A DNA stretch of 8,217 nucleotides from FEN-987 sp035524675 (GCA_035524675.1 DATKOK010000071.1:1-8217); one strand, 5' to 3'. Numbered from the stretch's first letter, positions 1-6,624 are shown. The notes: a model not told the origin generated them from the letters alone. Translations and numbers: made by a program.

Positions 1-51
1 ATCCGTGATTGGCATTGAACGACACCTGAACTCCCATCGACATTGAAAATG

Positions 52-64
52 ATGCATATATACG
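52..64 (+). promoter_or_regulatory. Probable TATA box for the uracil-DNA glycosylase gene
   Basis: An ATATATA run at 56-62 lies about 32-38 bases before the ATG at 94. An archaeal TATA box centred there would place transcription start near 85 and leave a leader of about nine bases. The same bases would encode protein if translation began at the earlier TTG (43) or ATGs (49, 52), so the box favours the ATG at 94. This is inferred from spacing and composition only. Confidence 0.45.
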
Positions 65-93
65 TTGGTGAACTCGCCTCACTGTTGGTCCAT

Positions 94-654
94 ATGCCGG
101 ATGATTCGTTGGAATCGATTTCTAGTGAAGTGATCTCTTGCATGAAATGTCGTCTTTGCGAGACTAGACGCACGGCAGTGCCTGGCGAAGGACCCCAGTC
201 CGCGAAGGTGATGTTCATCGGAGAAGCGCCAGGCGAGCAAGAAGATAATCTAGGACGCCCCTTTGTTGGCGCAGCAGGTAAGCTTCTCATCGACCTTCTT
301 CAATCGATCGGTTTGCGACGTGAGGAGGTGTTCATAACGAATACTGTGAAATGTAGACCGCCGAACAATAGGCCTCCGAGAAAGGATGAGTTAGCAACCT
401 GCAGAAGTTATCTGGACAGACAGCTCAAACTAATACATCCACGAGCAGTCTGTCCGTTGGGAAATTCTGCGATTCGAACTCTCTTGAACCCGGAGGAATC
501 TGTGAGTGAGCTTCATGGCGTTGCAGTTGAGAAGGACGGTATCACGTATTTTCCAATGTATCATCCAGCTGCAGCATTGTACACGTTTGCGTTGCGTAAG
601 GTGATGGAGGAAGATTTTAGAAAGCTGCGGGTCGTGCTGGACTCGTTGAACTAG
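94..654 (+). CDS. udg: Uracil-DNA glycosylase, family 4 (iron-sulfur type)
   Basis: Removes uracil arising from cytosine deamination (or misincorporated dUMP) from DNA, the first step of base-excision repair. Numbering from the ATG at 94 (186 residues), four cysteines that would bind a [4Fe-4S] cluster are visible: C16-x2-C19, C87 in the KCRPPNNRPP stretch, and C103. The first uracil-pocket motif is GEAPGEQED (about 43-51), followed by GRPFVGAAGKLL. The second motif is the YHPAAALY segment with its histidine at 157. Order and spacing match the characterised Archaeoglobus enzyme from memory. In-frame starts at 43 (TTG), 49 and 52 would add up to 17 residues. I prefer 94 because the N-terminus then fits the family and a TATA-like box lies upstream, although the ribosome site is weak. 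The stop codon interlocks with that of the convergent reductase gene. Family assignment is very secure; the start is less so. Confidence 0.95.
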   Translation: MPDDSLESISSEVISCMKCRLCETRRTAVPGEGPQSAKVMFIGEAPGEQEDNLGRPFVGAAGKLLIDLLQSIGLRREEVFITNTVKCRPPNNRPPRKDELATCRSYLDRQLKLIHPRAVCPLGNSAIRTLLNPEESVSELHGVAVEKDGITYFPMYHPAAALYTFALRKVMEEDFRKLRVVLDSLN

Positions 655-1628
655 TCTTCGTCGAGCTCAGGCTTGTTCCCAAGCGCCTGCTCAGTACGTT
701 CCACAACGTCCCTGTCAAGTTTCTCGACGACCTCAATTGCCTTCATGTTTTCGGTGACCTGTTCCGGTCGGCTTGCCCCTGTAATGACTGTGCTTACGTC
801 CGGGTTCTTGAGACACCATGCAATTGCGAACTGGGCCATAGTGCAACCTAAGTCAGCGGCGATAGGTTGAAGCTTCTTCACCTTCTCGATATTCTGTGGC
901 GTTATAACATGTTCTCGTAACCAGTCATACCCCTTTAGGGTGGCTCGCGTGCCTGCAGGCATTCCATTGTTGTACTTGCCGGTGAGTACGCCTGACGCAA
1001 GTGGACTCCATATGGTTGTGCCTAGTCCGATTTCGCGATATAATGGCAGATACTCCTTTTCTACGCGGTCACGATGAAGCATGTTATACTGTGGTTGCTC
1101 CATCTGAGGTGGAGTCAGACCGTACTCTCGTGCGATCCCATGCGCCCGCATAATATCGGCTGCTGACCATTCGGACGTTCCCCAGTAGAGGACCTTGCCT
1201 TGGTGAATCAGCTCATTCATGGCTCGCACGGTCTCTTCGATTGGCGTGTTCGGATCGGGACGGTGACAGAAGAAGAGGTCCAGATATTCCAGTTGTAGAC
1301 GTTTTAGTGAATTCTTGCAAGCTTCGTAGATATGCTTGCGTGAGAGGCCTGTGTCGTTGGGTCCTTCGCCGCCCCAGAAAACTTTACTCGAGACAATGAT
1401 GCTCTCTCTACGTAATCCTAATTTCTTGATCACGTTTCCCATGACAGTCTCGGCGTTTCCATGTGCATAGACTTCCGCGTTATCGAAGAAATTGACGCCC
1501 GAGTCGTATGCACCAGACATGCACTTTAGGGCTACATCTTCACCGACTTGGCCCCCATAAGTCACCCATGCTCCGAGCGAGAGTTCGCTGATTTTTAGTC
1601 CGGCGCTACCGAGGCGTCTATATTTCAA
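651..1628 (-). CDS. Aldo/keto reductase, Kv-channel beta-subunit / YghZ-like group
   Basis: An NAD(P)H-dependent (beta/alpha)8-barrel oxidoreductase of 325 residues, full length for the family. The catalytic tetrad is visible as D49, Y54 (in DNAEVYAHG), K82 (in VSSKVFWGG) and H122 (in FFCHRPDPNTP). Stretches such as NRPDPNTP-like, YWGTSEWS, WSPLASGVLTGKY, LKGYDWL and LGNKP strongly resemble eukaryotic Kv-beta subunits and bacterial YghZ (L-glyceraldehyde-3-phosphate reductase). Kv-beta has asparagine at the fourth tetrad position; here it is the usual histidine, so an ordinary active enzyme is likely. Translation starts at TTG, with a GGGGTTGAT ribosome-site-like run at 1631-1639 just before it. 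The gene lies 66 bases downstream of the transketolase pair on the same strand, so a sugar-phosphate aldehyde substrate is plausible, but this is inference. A channel-regulating role is not suggested. Confidence 0.93.
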   Translation of the reverse strand: MKYRRLGSAGLKISELSLGAWVTYGGQVGEDVALKCMSGAYDSGVNFFDNAEVYAHGNAETVMGNVIKKLGLRRESIIVSSKVFWGGEGPNDTGLSRKHIYEACKNSLKRLQLEYLDLFFCHRPDPNTPIEETVRAMNELIHQGKVLYWGTSEWSAADIMRAHGIAREYGLTPPQMEQPQYNMLHRDRVEKEYLPLYREIGLGTTIWSPLASGVLTGKYNNGMPAGTRATLKGYDWLREHVITPQNIEKVKKLQPIAADLGCTMAQFAIAWCLKNPDVSTVITGASRPEQVTENMKAIEVVEKLDRDVVERTEQALGNKPELDED

Positions 1629-1659
1629 AAATCAACCCCGAGTTGCAGAATCGTTTACG

Positions 1660-1672
1660 GCTATTAAAGAGT
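1660..1672 (-). promoter_or_regulatory. Candidate TATA box for the aldo/keto reductase gene
   Basis: The minus strand reads CTTTAATA at 1669-1662, within the 66-base gap between the transketolase C-terminal gene and the reductase. Its centre is about 37 bases before the TTG start, which would give a leader of roughly 12 bases holding the GGGGTTGAT element. The reductase may therefore be transcribed separately as well as by read-through. Inferred from sequence only. Confidence 0.35.
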
Positions 1673-1694
1673 AAGTTCGCAGAGCGGGATAGAT

Positions 1695-2684
1695 TCATTT
1701 CATCTCTTTCCGGATTCTTTCGGCTACTCCTGCTCCGTCAAGCCCGTAATGCTGGTAGAGGTAGTAGGGTGGTCCGATGATCGAATACTCGTCGGAAGGG
1801 AAACCGATACGGACGAGACGAACATCGTTTAGCCTAGCATCGACTATCATATCGGCGATGATTGTGGCTACGCCTCCCATCGTGTTGTGTTCCTCTGCAA
1901 CGAACACTTTTCGATGATTATTGATGAGCGGTATTAGTCCTTGATTGTCGAGTGGTTGCAGAGTGTGTAAGTCCACAACGGTCATTTCAATCCCGTCTTT
2001 AGCTAATCTATCTGCTGCATCGCATGACGCGTGAACCATGATTCCGTTCGATAATATCAGCCCGTCCTTTCCATTTCGCAGAACGCTGATTTTGCCGAAT
2101 TCCCATTTGTCTCCTTGCTTGTAAACGTCGGGGTCTCGTCCTCGTCCGAGCCTGAAGTAGATTGGGCCTTCAAGATTCACTGTCTGTCGTAGAGCTTGCT
2201 CAAAGCTATACGCGTCTGAAGGGCATACGATCTTCATGTTGGCCATAGATCGCATGATTCCGATGTCTTCAGTTGCGTGGTGAGACGTGCCGTAATAACC
2301 GAGTGAAATCCCTGCGTGATGTGATAGTAGTCGGACCGGGAGATTCGGGTAGGCTAGGTCGGTTCGGATTTGTTCGCAGCACATTAACGCGAGAAATGAG
2401 GCAAAGGTGCCGGCGTAGGGTACTGCACCGCAAGCTGCCATTCCCGCCGCAACGCTAACCATGTTGTGTTCAGCGATTCCCAAGTCGAAGAAACGATTCG
2501 GGTGGCGTTTAGCGAATTCTATCGTCCGGTTACTGAATCCCAAGTCAGCCGTTAAGACGACGATCCGGTCATCAGTATCTGCAAGGTCAGCAAGCACTCT
2601 TCCTGCGATGAATGCAGGTGCCTGTTTCGGAATCATGCCTAGGTGCCATGATTCCTTTTCCAGCAGCGTCACGTCAGTTGTCAT
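1695..2684 (-). CDS. Transketolase, C-terminal subunit
   Basis: The second half of a split thiamine-diphosphate transketolase, supplying the pyrimidine-binding and C-terminal domains (329 residues from the ATG at 2684). The proton-relay glutamate is E72 in FDLGIAEHNM, followed by the conserved GTFASFL segment. TSHHATEDIGIMR (about 133-145) and YFRLGRG (R178) supply substrate-pocket and phosphate-binding residues as in transketolases. The C-terminal domain spans about 200-329 with FVAEEHNTMGG. It transfers two-carbon ketol units between sugar phosphates, linking pentose and triose/hexose pools in the cytosol. An AAGGAGAT ribosome site at 2693-2700 selects the ATG at 2684; the frame is open to 2726, but starting there would run deep into the N-terminal gene. 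The two genes overlap by 11 bases, implying translational coupling. Separate halves of this kind are common in archaea and some bacteria. Confidence 0.95.
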   Translation of the reverse strand: MTTDVTLLEKESWHLGMIPKQAPAFIAGRVLADLADTDDRIVVLTADLGFSNRTIEFAKRHPNRFFDLGIAEHNMVSVAAGMAACGAVPYAGTFASFLALMCCEQIRTDLAYPNLPVRLLSHHAGISLGYYGTSHHATEDIGIMRSMANMKIVCPSDAYSFEQALRQTVNLEGPIYFRLGRGRDPDVYKQGDKWEFGKISVLRNGKDGLILSNGIMVHASCDAADRLAKDGIEMTVVDLHTLQPLDNQGLIPLINNHRKVFVAEEHNTMGGVATIIADMIVDARLNDVRLVRIGFPSDEYSIIGPPYYLYQHYGLDGAGVAERIRKEMK

Positions 2685-3516
2685 GAGCAACAATCTCCTT
2701 CCTGACGGCTTCCGCGTCTTTTCCATGCAGATAGCCCAAGTGCCACACTCTCGAATCCTCCATGTACTTGACGCCCTTACCCTTCACCGTGCGAGCTATC
2801 ACTACTTGAGGTCGACCACTATTTCTTGGGACATTGTCAAATGTTCTAACGAGTGCTTCAACCGAGTGCCCATCACATTCGTGAACCTGCCAACCAAACG
2901 CGCGCCATTTGTCGGCCAACGGTTCGATATCCATTATCTCTTCAGTCCGGCCGTCAAGCCCCATATGATTACGGTCCACAATCCCAACCAGGTTATCTGT
3001 GTGAAAGTGGGCTGCCGCTTGTGCGGCCTGCCATATCTGTCCCTCGTTCAATTCTGCATCTCCTAAGAGTACGAAGACTCTTGCTGGAGATTTTCTTAGT
3101 CGCAGCCAGAGCGCCATTCCCAGCCCTATTGAAAGTCCGTGACCCAACGAACCAGAGCTGAAGTCGGCGCCGGGCACCTTTCGCACGTCTGGGTGATCTC
3201 CTAGAGGCGATCCAAGGTTAGCGTATGTCTCGAGCCATTCTTTCGGGAAGTAGCCAAGATCGACGAGGATGGGGTATACTCCGACGGCCACATGTCCTTT
3301 CGAGAGGATTAGCCGGTCGCGATCAATCCACTTGGGATCCGATGACACATGCATCGTGTGATAGTATAGAGTCGCGAGTATCTCGGCTGATGAGAAAACT
3401 GATGAGTAGTGTCCGCTTTTCGCGATCTGAATTAGACGCACAGTTTCGGTACGTATGAATTGAGCTCGTTCCCTGAGCCTGTTCAGGTCAGGTTTTTCCA
3501 GGTTGGGTGCTTGCAA
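2674..3516 (-). CDS. Transketolase, N-terminal subunit
   Basis: Supplies the pyrophosphate/Mg-binding domain of the split transketolase (280 residues). The thiamine-diphosphate motif runs from GDAELNEG (152-159, D153) to DRNHMGLDG (N183). Substrate-side histidines appear in KSGHYSS (H36) and LSKGHVAVG (H75), and the GSLGHGLS loop (about 122-129) corresponds to GPLGQG in full-length enzymes. It must pair with the overlapping downstream C-terminal subunit to form the active site at their interface. The start is a TTG at 3516. Reading further upstream in frame meets no ATG or GTG before a stop, so this or a slightly later non-ATG codon must be used. A TATA-like CTTAAACG lies about 35 bases upstream. 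Pentose phosphate interconversion is the usual role; in archaea lacking the oxidative branch the enzyme mainly supplies pentoses. Confidence 0.95.
   Translation of the reverse strand: MQAPNLEKPDLNRLRERAQFIRTETVRLIQIAKSGHYSSVFSSAEILATLYYHTMHVSSDPKWIDRDRLILSKGHVAVGVYPILVDLGYFPKEWLETYANLGSPLGDHPDVRKVPGADFSSGSLGHGLSIGLGMALWLRLRKSPARVFVLLGDAELNEGQIWQAAQAAAHFHTDNLVGIVDRNHMGLDGRTEEIMDIEPLADKWRAFGWQVHECDGHSVEALVRTFDNVPRNSGRPQVVIARTVKGKGVKYMEDSRVWHLGYLHGKDAEAVRKEIVAHDN
2693..2700 (-). promoter_or_regulatory. Ribosome-binding site for the transketolase C-terminal subunit
   Basis: The minus strand reads AAGGAGAT here, inside the end of the N-terminal subunit gene. The GGAG core is 10 bases before the ATG at 2684. 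It decides the start of the downstream gene, which overlaps the upstream stop by 11 bases. Confidence 0.7.
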
Positions 3517-3546
3517 AGGTGTGTCTCTTCGCCGTACGCATAGAGA

Positions 3547-3554
3547 CGTTTAAG
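3547..3554 (-). promoter_or_regulatory. Candidate TATA box for the transketolase operon
   Basis: The minus strand reads CTTAAACG about 35 bases before the TTG start at 3516. This spacing would predict transcription start near 3525 and a leader of about nine bases. It is a weak match to the archaeal TATA consensus and is judged by position only. Confidence 0.3.
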
Positions 3555-3611
3555 CGTTATCTGCCCAACTTCAATGTATTCAAGGCTCGTGCGAAGACGA
3601 TGGTAAGTGTT

Positions 3612-3631
3612 CAGGTTCTGATTAGAACTTG
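3612..3631. other. Inverted repeat (hairpin) between nucleotidyltransferase and transketolase genes
   Basis: CAGGTTCT and AGAACTTG form an 8-base-pair stem (one G-T pair) around a four-base GATT loop. It lies 15 bases past the nucleotidyltransferase stop in its direction of transcription and about 60 bases upstream of the transketolase TATA-like box. No T-run follows on either strand, so it is not a classical terminator. It could be an RNA 3' end structure, a repressor site or chance. Confidence 0.35.
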
Positions 3632-3645
3632 ATTCCAGATTCCGA

Positions 3646-4503
3646 TTATGATTTGACTTGAGGTTTTCTCTCGCGGAGTCTCCAAAGGCCAAATTCTCCG
3701 ACGGTTTGAGTTGTTTCAACAGGGTTGTACCATTTCTTCTTAGTTCCCATCATGGAGCGCATCTTCCAGCCTGAAGATTTGGGCGTGTTCTCTATGGCAC
3801 TTATCAGTGCATCAATTTTCGTAGTGACATCTCTCTTTTCTGATTCATCTATCAGTTCGAACTCAGCCACGTACGCTTTCAAACCGTTCAAGTTCGTTGT
3901 CACTGTGTACCAGAATCCCCAATCGGAGGCGAGTAGGTTAGAGACGGATTTCGCGTTTATTCGGTTATTCTCTTCACTCTGGGAGATTTCATGCGCGCGG
4001 AAGATCAGTATGGAGTCCTTAACGTCTTTCTCACTTGGAAAGACTATTTGTAATTTCTCGAGCAGGAGGTCGGTTGGGGTCACGGTTGGAGTGTCAAGCT
4101 CCAGACGGTTCTTGAAATCCAGTGGGTGGTTGGCAGCTAGGAGTTTGTCGAAGAAGACGTCGACGGTGAACCATCCTTTGGGGTGAAAGTAAATTTGCCG
4201 CTGAGTAGCAGCGCTGGACATTGTAGTGGGCCTTTTGTCGTATCCCATCTCGTTGAAGAATTCCTTCATCTTATTTCTGTACTTGGCGTACGACATGAAA
4301 TCGAGGTCGGTGTACTCTTGCTGGCCTTCCCCTAGCCTTTGGAGTTTCTTTGCGAAATCCAAGACTTCTGCGCAGTGAGCCCGAATTGCGACTCCTCCAA
4401 GTAGCCGTATTGGGACGCCGCGTTTAGTGGCTTCTTCGACGAGTCTTTGGCCTTCATCAAGGAAAATCTGAGTGGGGATGATTCCCTTCCACTCGTCCGG
4501 CAT
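3646..4503 (-). CDS. Nucleotidyltransferase-like protein (Pol-beta superfamily, AbiEii-like)
   Basis: A 285-residue protein with the signature of a minimal polymerase-beta-fold nucleotidyltransferase. A glycine pair occurs in RLLGGVAIRAH (about residues 33-43), then a D-x-D pair in YTDLDFMSY (D66, D68), then a third acidic position in FTVDVFFD (about 113-119). The following TPTDLLLEKLQIV helix is typical of this group. The C-terminal third (from about 190) has no motif I recognise. Such proteins include AbiEii-type toxins, aminoglycoside-adenylyltransferase-like enzymes and uncharacterised archaeal proteins; the substrate cannot be read from sequence, and no antitoxin gene adjoins. The frame is open to a TTG at 4578 (310 residues) with another TTG at 4524. 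I chose the ATG at 4503 because the fold begins soon after it, but no strong ribosome site decides this. It is transcribed divergently from the peptidase operon. Confidence 0.72.
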   Translation of the reverse strand: MPDEWKGIIPTQIFLDEGQRLVEEATKRGVPIRLLGGVAIRAHCAEVLDFAKKLQRLGEGQQEYTDLDFMSYAKYRNKMKEFFNEMGYDKRPTTMSSAATQRQIYFHPKGWFTVDVFFDKLLAANHPLDFKNRLELDTPTVTPTDLLLEKLQIVFPSEKDVKDSILIFRAHEISQSEENNRINAKSVSNLLASDWGFWYTVTTNLNGLKAYVAEFELIDESEKRDVTTKIDALISAIENTPKSSGWKMRSMMGTKKKWYNPVETTQTVGEFGLWRLRERKPQVKS

Positions 4504-4579
4504 CTCTATTACTCGATCTTCCAAAGCAGAACGTCCAACAAGGAATACCGGGATTGTGGAGATAATCCTTCCTCTCAAC

Positions 4580-4594
4580 GGAAAATCTTAACGC
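4580..4594. promoter_or_regulatory. AT-rich element in the divergent promoter region
   Basis: AAAATCTTAAC (4582-4592) is the only AT-rich block between the divergent nucleotidyltransferase and peptidase genes. On the plus strand it lies about 60 bases before the peptidase ATG at 4650 and 42 before the alternative TTG at 4629. On the minus strand it reads GTTAAGATTTT and could place a start near 4562, ahead of the TTG at 4524 and ATG at 4503. It may act as the TATA box for one or both genes. Confidence 0.3.
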
Positions 4595-4649
4595 CCAACT
4601 GAAGGTAAGCAAACTCAGGGTACGAGGCTTGAAATGTGACCGAGTAAAA

Positions 4650-5807
4650 ATGACCCGCGTCCGAGACGCGATGCGAAAGGAAGGTCTCGTAGCTCTTGTC
4701 TTGAGACTACCGGAAAACGTCACATACCTATCGGGCGCTTGGTGCGGGCGAGGACTAACTTATCTGATCTTTCCGGTTGACAAGGACCCTGTTCTCATCC
4801 ACCCAACTGGAGAACCCCTTCCTCCTACCTGGATAGAGGATGTGAAATTCTACAAGTGGGAGACATACGAACATTTGGGTAACTCACTCAATGTTGGAGC
4901 TGAATATGTTCGCAACGCACTGTCCGAAATGAACATTCATTCAGGCTCGATCGGATTAGAACTGGGGTGGGAGCTCGTTCTTGGTAGCCCATTGAGGTAC
5001 GAAGTGAACGTAGTAAGCGAAAGGACCGTGCTTACGCTTAGACAGAAGCTGCCATTGTTCACTATAAGAGACGCATCACGTTTACTCATCACCTCCAGGT
5101 CAATCAAGACCGATATCGAGGTGGAGTCGCTTAGAAAAGTGAACCAAATAGCCCAGCTAGGCCTAGCAACCTTCCACGATAACTTGAAACCGGGGCTAAC
5201 AGAAGTGGAGCTCTCTACTAAGATCGAGCATCAAATTGTGTGTGAAGGTACTCTGAAGCAGAAGGCGAACAGGATAGTTGCCTGTGCGTTTCTTGCCTCA
5301 GGGCGAGACACAGCCTTCGCATACAAGTATCTGCCCGGCAGGGGGCGAAGAAGGCTACGACGAGGCGACCTAGTAATGCTTGAACTGGATATTGTCGCTG
5401 ATGGGTATTCCTCCGACACGACTCGAACATTCGTAGTTGGAAGTCCCAATAGAAAACAGAGGGCAGTATTGGAAGCAGTTCTGGAATCTGAAACGACCGC
5501 TATCTCGACCATTAAGCCAGGAATCAACGCGTCTGAAGTCGCACGAGCCTCGATAGAAGTGATTCGTCGTCATGGGTTATCGGGTTACTTGGTCCACCGA
5601 CTAGGTCACGGTATTGGGGTGGGCATTCATGAGCCGATCCCAGCGCTTCACATTGAGTCTAAGGACATTCTGGCGCCAGGTATGGTCCATAGCGTAGAAC
5701 CTGCGATCTACGGTCCTCGGATTGGCGGAGTCAGAATCGAAGATGACATACTGGATACGAAGAAAGGCGCCGAGTACCTCTCAGACTACCTGAGGATTCA
5801 AGAATAG
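4650..5807 (+). CDS. M24 family metallopeptidase (Xaa-Pro aminopeptidase/creatinase type)
   Basis: A 385-residue protein with a creatinase-like N-terminal domain (YLSGAWCGRG region) and a C-terminal pita-bread catalytic domain from about residue 145. All five dinuclear-metal ligands are visible; numbered from the ATG at 4650 they are D247 (LELD), D256 (SSDTTRTF), H320 (GHGIGVGIHEP), E350 (HSVEPAIYG) and E364 (VRIEDD). The likely reaction is release of an N-terminal residue before proline or cleavage of an Xaa-Pro dipeptide; creatinases share the fold but hydrolyse creatine, so specificity is not certain. An in-frame TTG at 4629 would add seven residues. I prefer the ATG because the family normally begins with the motif that follows it and a GTGA lies 10 bases upstream. 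No signal peptide is seen, so it is cytosolic. The next gene starts 12 bases after the stop. Confidence 0.93.
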   Translation: MTRVRDAMRKEGLVALVLRLPENVTYLSGAWCGRGLTYLIFPVDKDPVLIHPTGEPLPPTWIEDVKFYKWETYEHLGNSLNVGAEYVRNALSEMNIHSGSIGLELGWELVLGSPLRYEVNVVSERTVLTLRQKLPLFTIRDASRLLITSRSIKTDIEVESLRKVNQIAQLGLATFHDNLKPGLTEVELSTKIEHQIVCEGTLKQKANRIVACAFLASGRDTAFAYKYLPGRGRRRLRRGDLVMLELDIVADGYSSDTTRTFVVGSPNRKQRAVLEAVLESETTAISTIKPGINASEVARASIEVIRRHGLSGYLVHRLGHGIGVGIHEPIPALHIESKDILAPGMVHSVEPAIYGPRIGGVRIEDDILDTKKGAEYLSDYLRIQE

Positions 5808-5812
5808 GAGGT
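5805..5812 (+). promoter_or_regulatory. Strong Shine-Dalgarno overlapping the peptidase stop codon
   Basis: TAGGAGGT includes the peptidase TAG stop and a near-perfect GGAGGT, seven bases before the TTG at 5820. It fixes the TTG as the start of the downstream hydrolase and suggests coupled translation of the two genes. Confidence 0.8.
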
Positions 5813-5819
5813 CTACTGT

Positions 5820-6614
5820 TTGGACAGGTTGTTTGACGTGGTTCTTGTCCGTCCGCCCTCGAATTCCTACGAGCATTGCGTCTCGTCAAACTCTGATAGG
5901 GAAAGCATTGACGTTCAACTTGCGAAAGCTCAGCATCACTCCTACGTTTCAGTCTTGAAGGAAAATGACATCACAGTACTCGAGCTACTTCCTTGTGATG
6001 AGTATCCGGATTCAGTCTTCATGCAGGACCCTGCTTTGTTGGGGTTAGGAAGATCAATCATCGGACGTTTCGGAGAAATCTCACGAAGAGGGGAAGAATT
6101 GAATCTCGTGTCCGAACTCAACCAGTTGCAAATGGTGAAAAACTCTCCTCTCCTCCGCGTTTCTAGCCCCGCTACGCTTGAGGGAGGTGACATAATGGTT
6201 ACAGATCAACAGCAACTTTTCGTTGGTCAATCCTCTCGTACAAATTCTTCCGGGATTCTTCAACTCCAAGCGTTTCTCCCCGATACGCAAGTAACTACTG
6301 TTAAAACAGATTCTTTGCACCTTCTTTGCGGCTGCTCTTACCTCAACGAATCAACGATGATCATAACGCCAGAACTTGTGAGTCCCCAGAATTTTCCCAA
6401 CTTGAAGCACATTACGTTCGATGTGGAGGATGCGTACGCGTCGGACGCCTTGTACCTCGGAAATCGTAGAGTTCTACTTCCGTCCGGGTTTCCGAACGCG
6501 TCGAAGAAGCTGAGGCAGGGAGGTTATACTCCAGTCGAGGTTGATGTCTCCGAGTTCCGCAAGGGGGACGGAGGAGTTACATGCCTTTCCTCCCCGATCT
6601 ACAAGACCATATAG
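5820..6614 (+). CDS. Dimethylarginine dimethylaminohydrolase-like hydrolase (guanidino-modifying superfamily)
   Basis: A 264-residue pentein-fold enzyme of the arginine deiminase/DDAH group. DDAH hydrolyses N-omega-methylated arginine to citrulline and methylamine or dimethylamine through a covalent thiouronium intermediate. The expected residues are present: nucleophile C255 in GGVTCLSS, general-acid/base H167 in DSLHLL, E121 in TLEGGD, substrate-binding D64 and D70 in EYPDSVFMQD, and an arginine in QSSRTN (R140). Length and motif order match bacterial DDAH rather than the much longer arginine deiminases. Exact substrate (methylarginine, arginine or another guanidine) cannot be settled by eye. 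Translation starts at TTG, supported by an excellent Shine-Dalgarno seven bases upstream. It is the second gene of a tight operon with an M24 peptidase, which could supply its substrate from peptides. It converges on the nitroreductase with a 10-base gap. Confidence 0.9.
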   Translation: MDRLFDVVLVRPPSNSYEHCVSSNSDRESIDVQLAKAQHHSYVSVLKENDITVLELLPCDEYPDSVFMQDPALLGLGRSIIGRFGEISRRGEELNLVSELNQLQMVKNSPLLRVSSPATLEGGDIMVTDQQQLFVGQSSRTNSSGILQLQAFLPDTQVTTVKTDSLHLLCGCSYLNESTMIITPELVSPQNFPNLKHITFDVEDAYASDALYLGNRRVLLPSGFPNASKKLRQGGYTPVEVDVSEFRKGDGGVTCLSSPIYKTI

Positions 6615-6624
6615 CTCTCAGACC

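Noticed and set aside
2461..3066. A 201-codon plus-strand open frame
   Set aside because: It lies antisense to both transketolase genes, whose motifs are unmistakable, and has no recognisable domain.
3725..4186. A 153-codon plus-strand open frame
   Set aside because: Antisense to the nucleotidyltransferase; its serine-rich composition is a complement-strand artefact.
5218..5573. Several minus-strand open frames inside the peptidase gene
   Set aside because: They run antisense through the metal-ligand region of a clear M24 peptidase and show no motifs.
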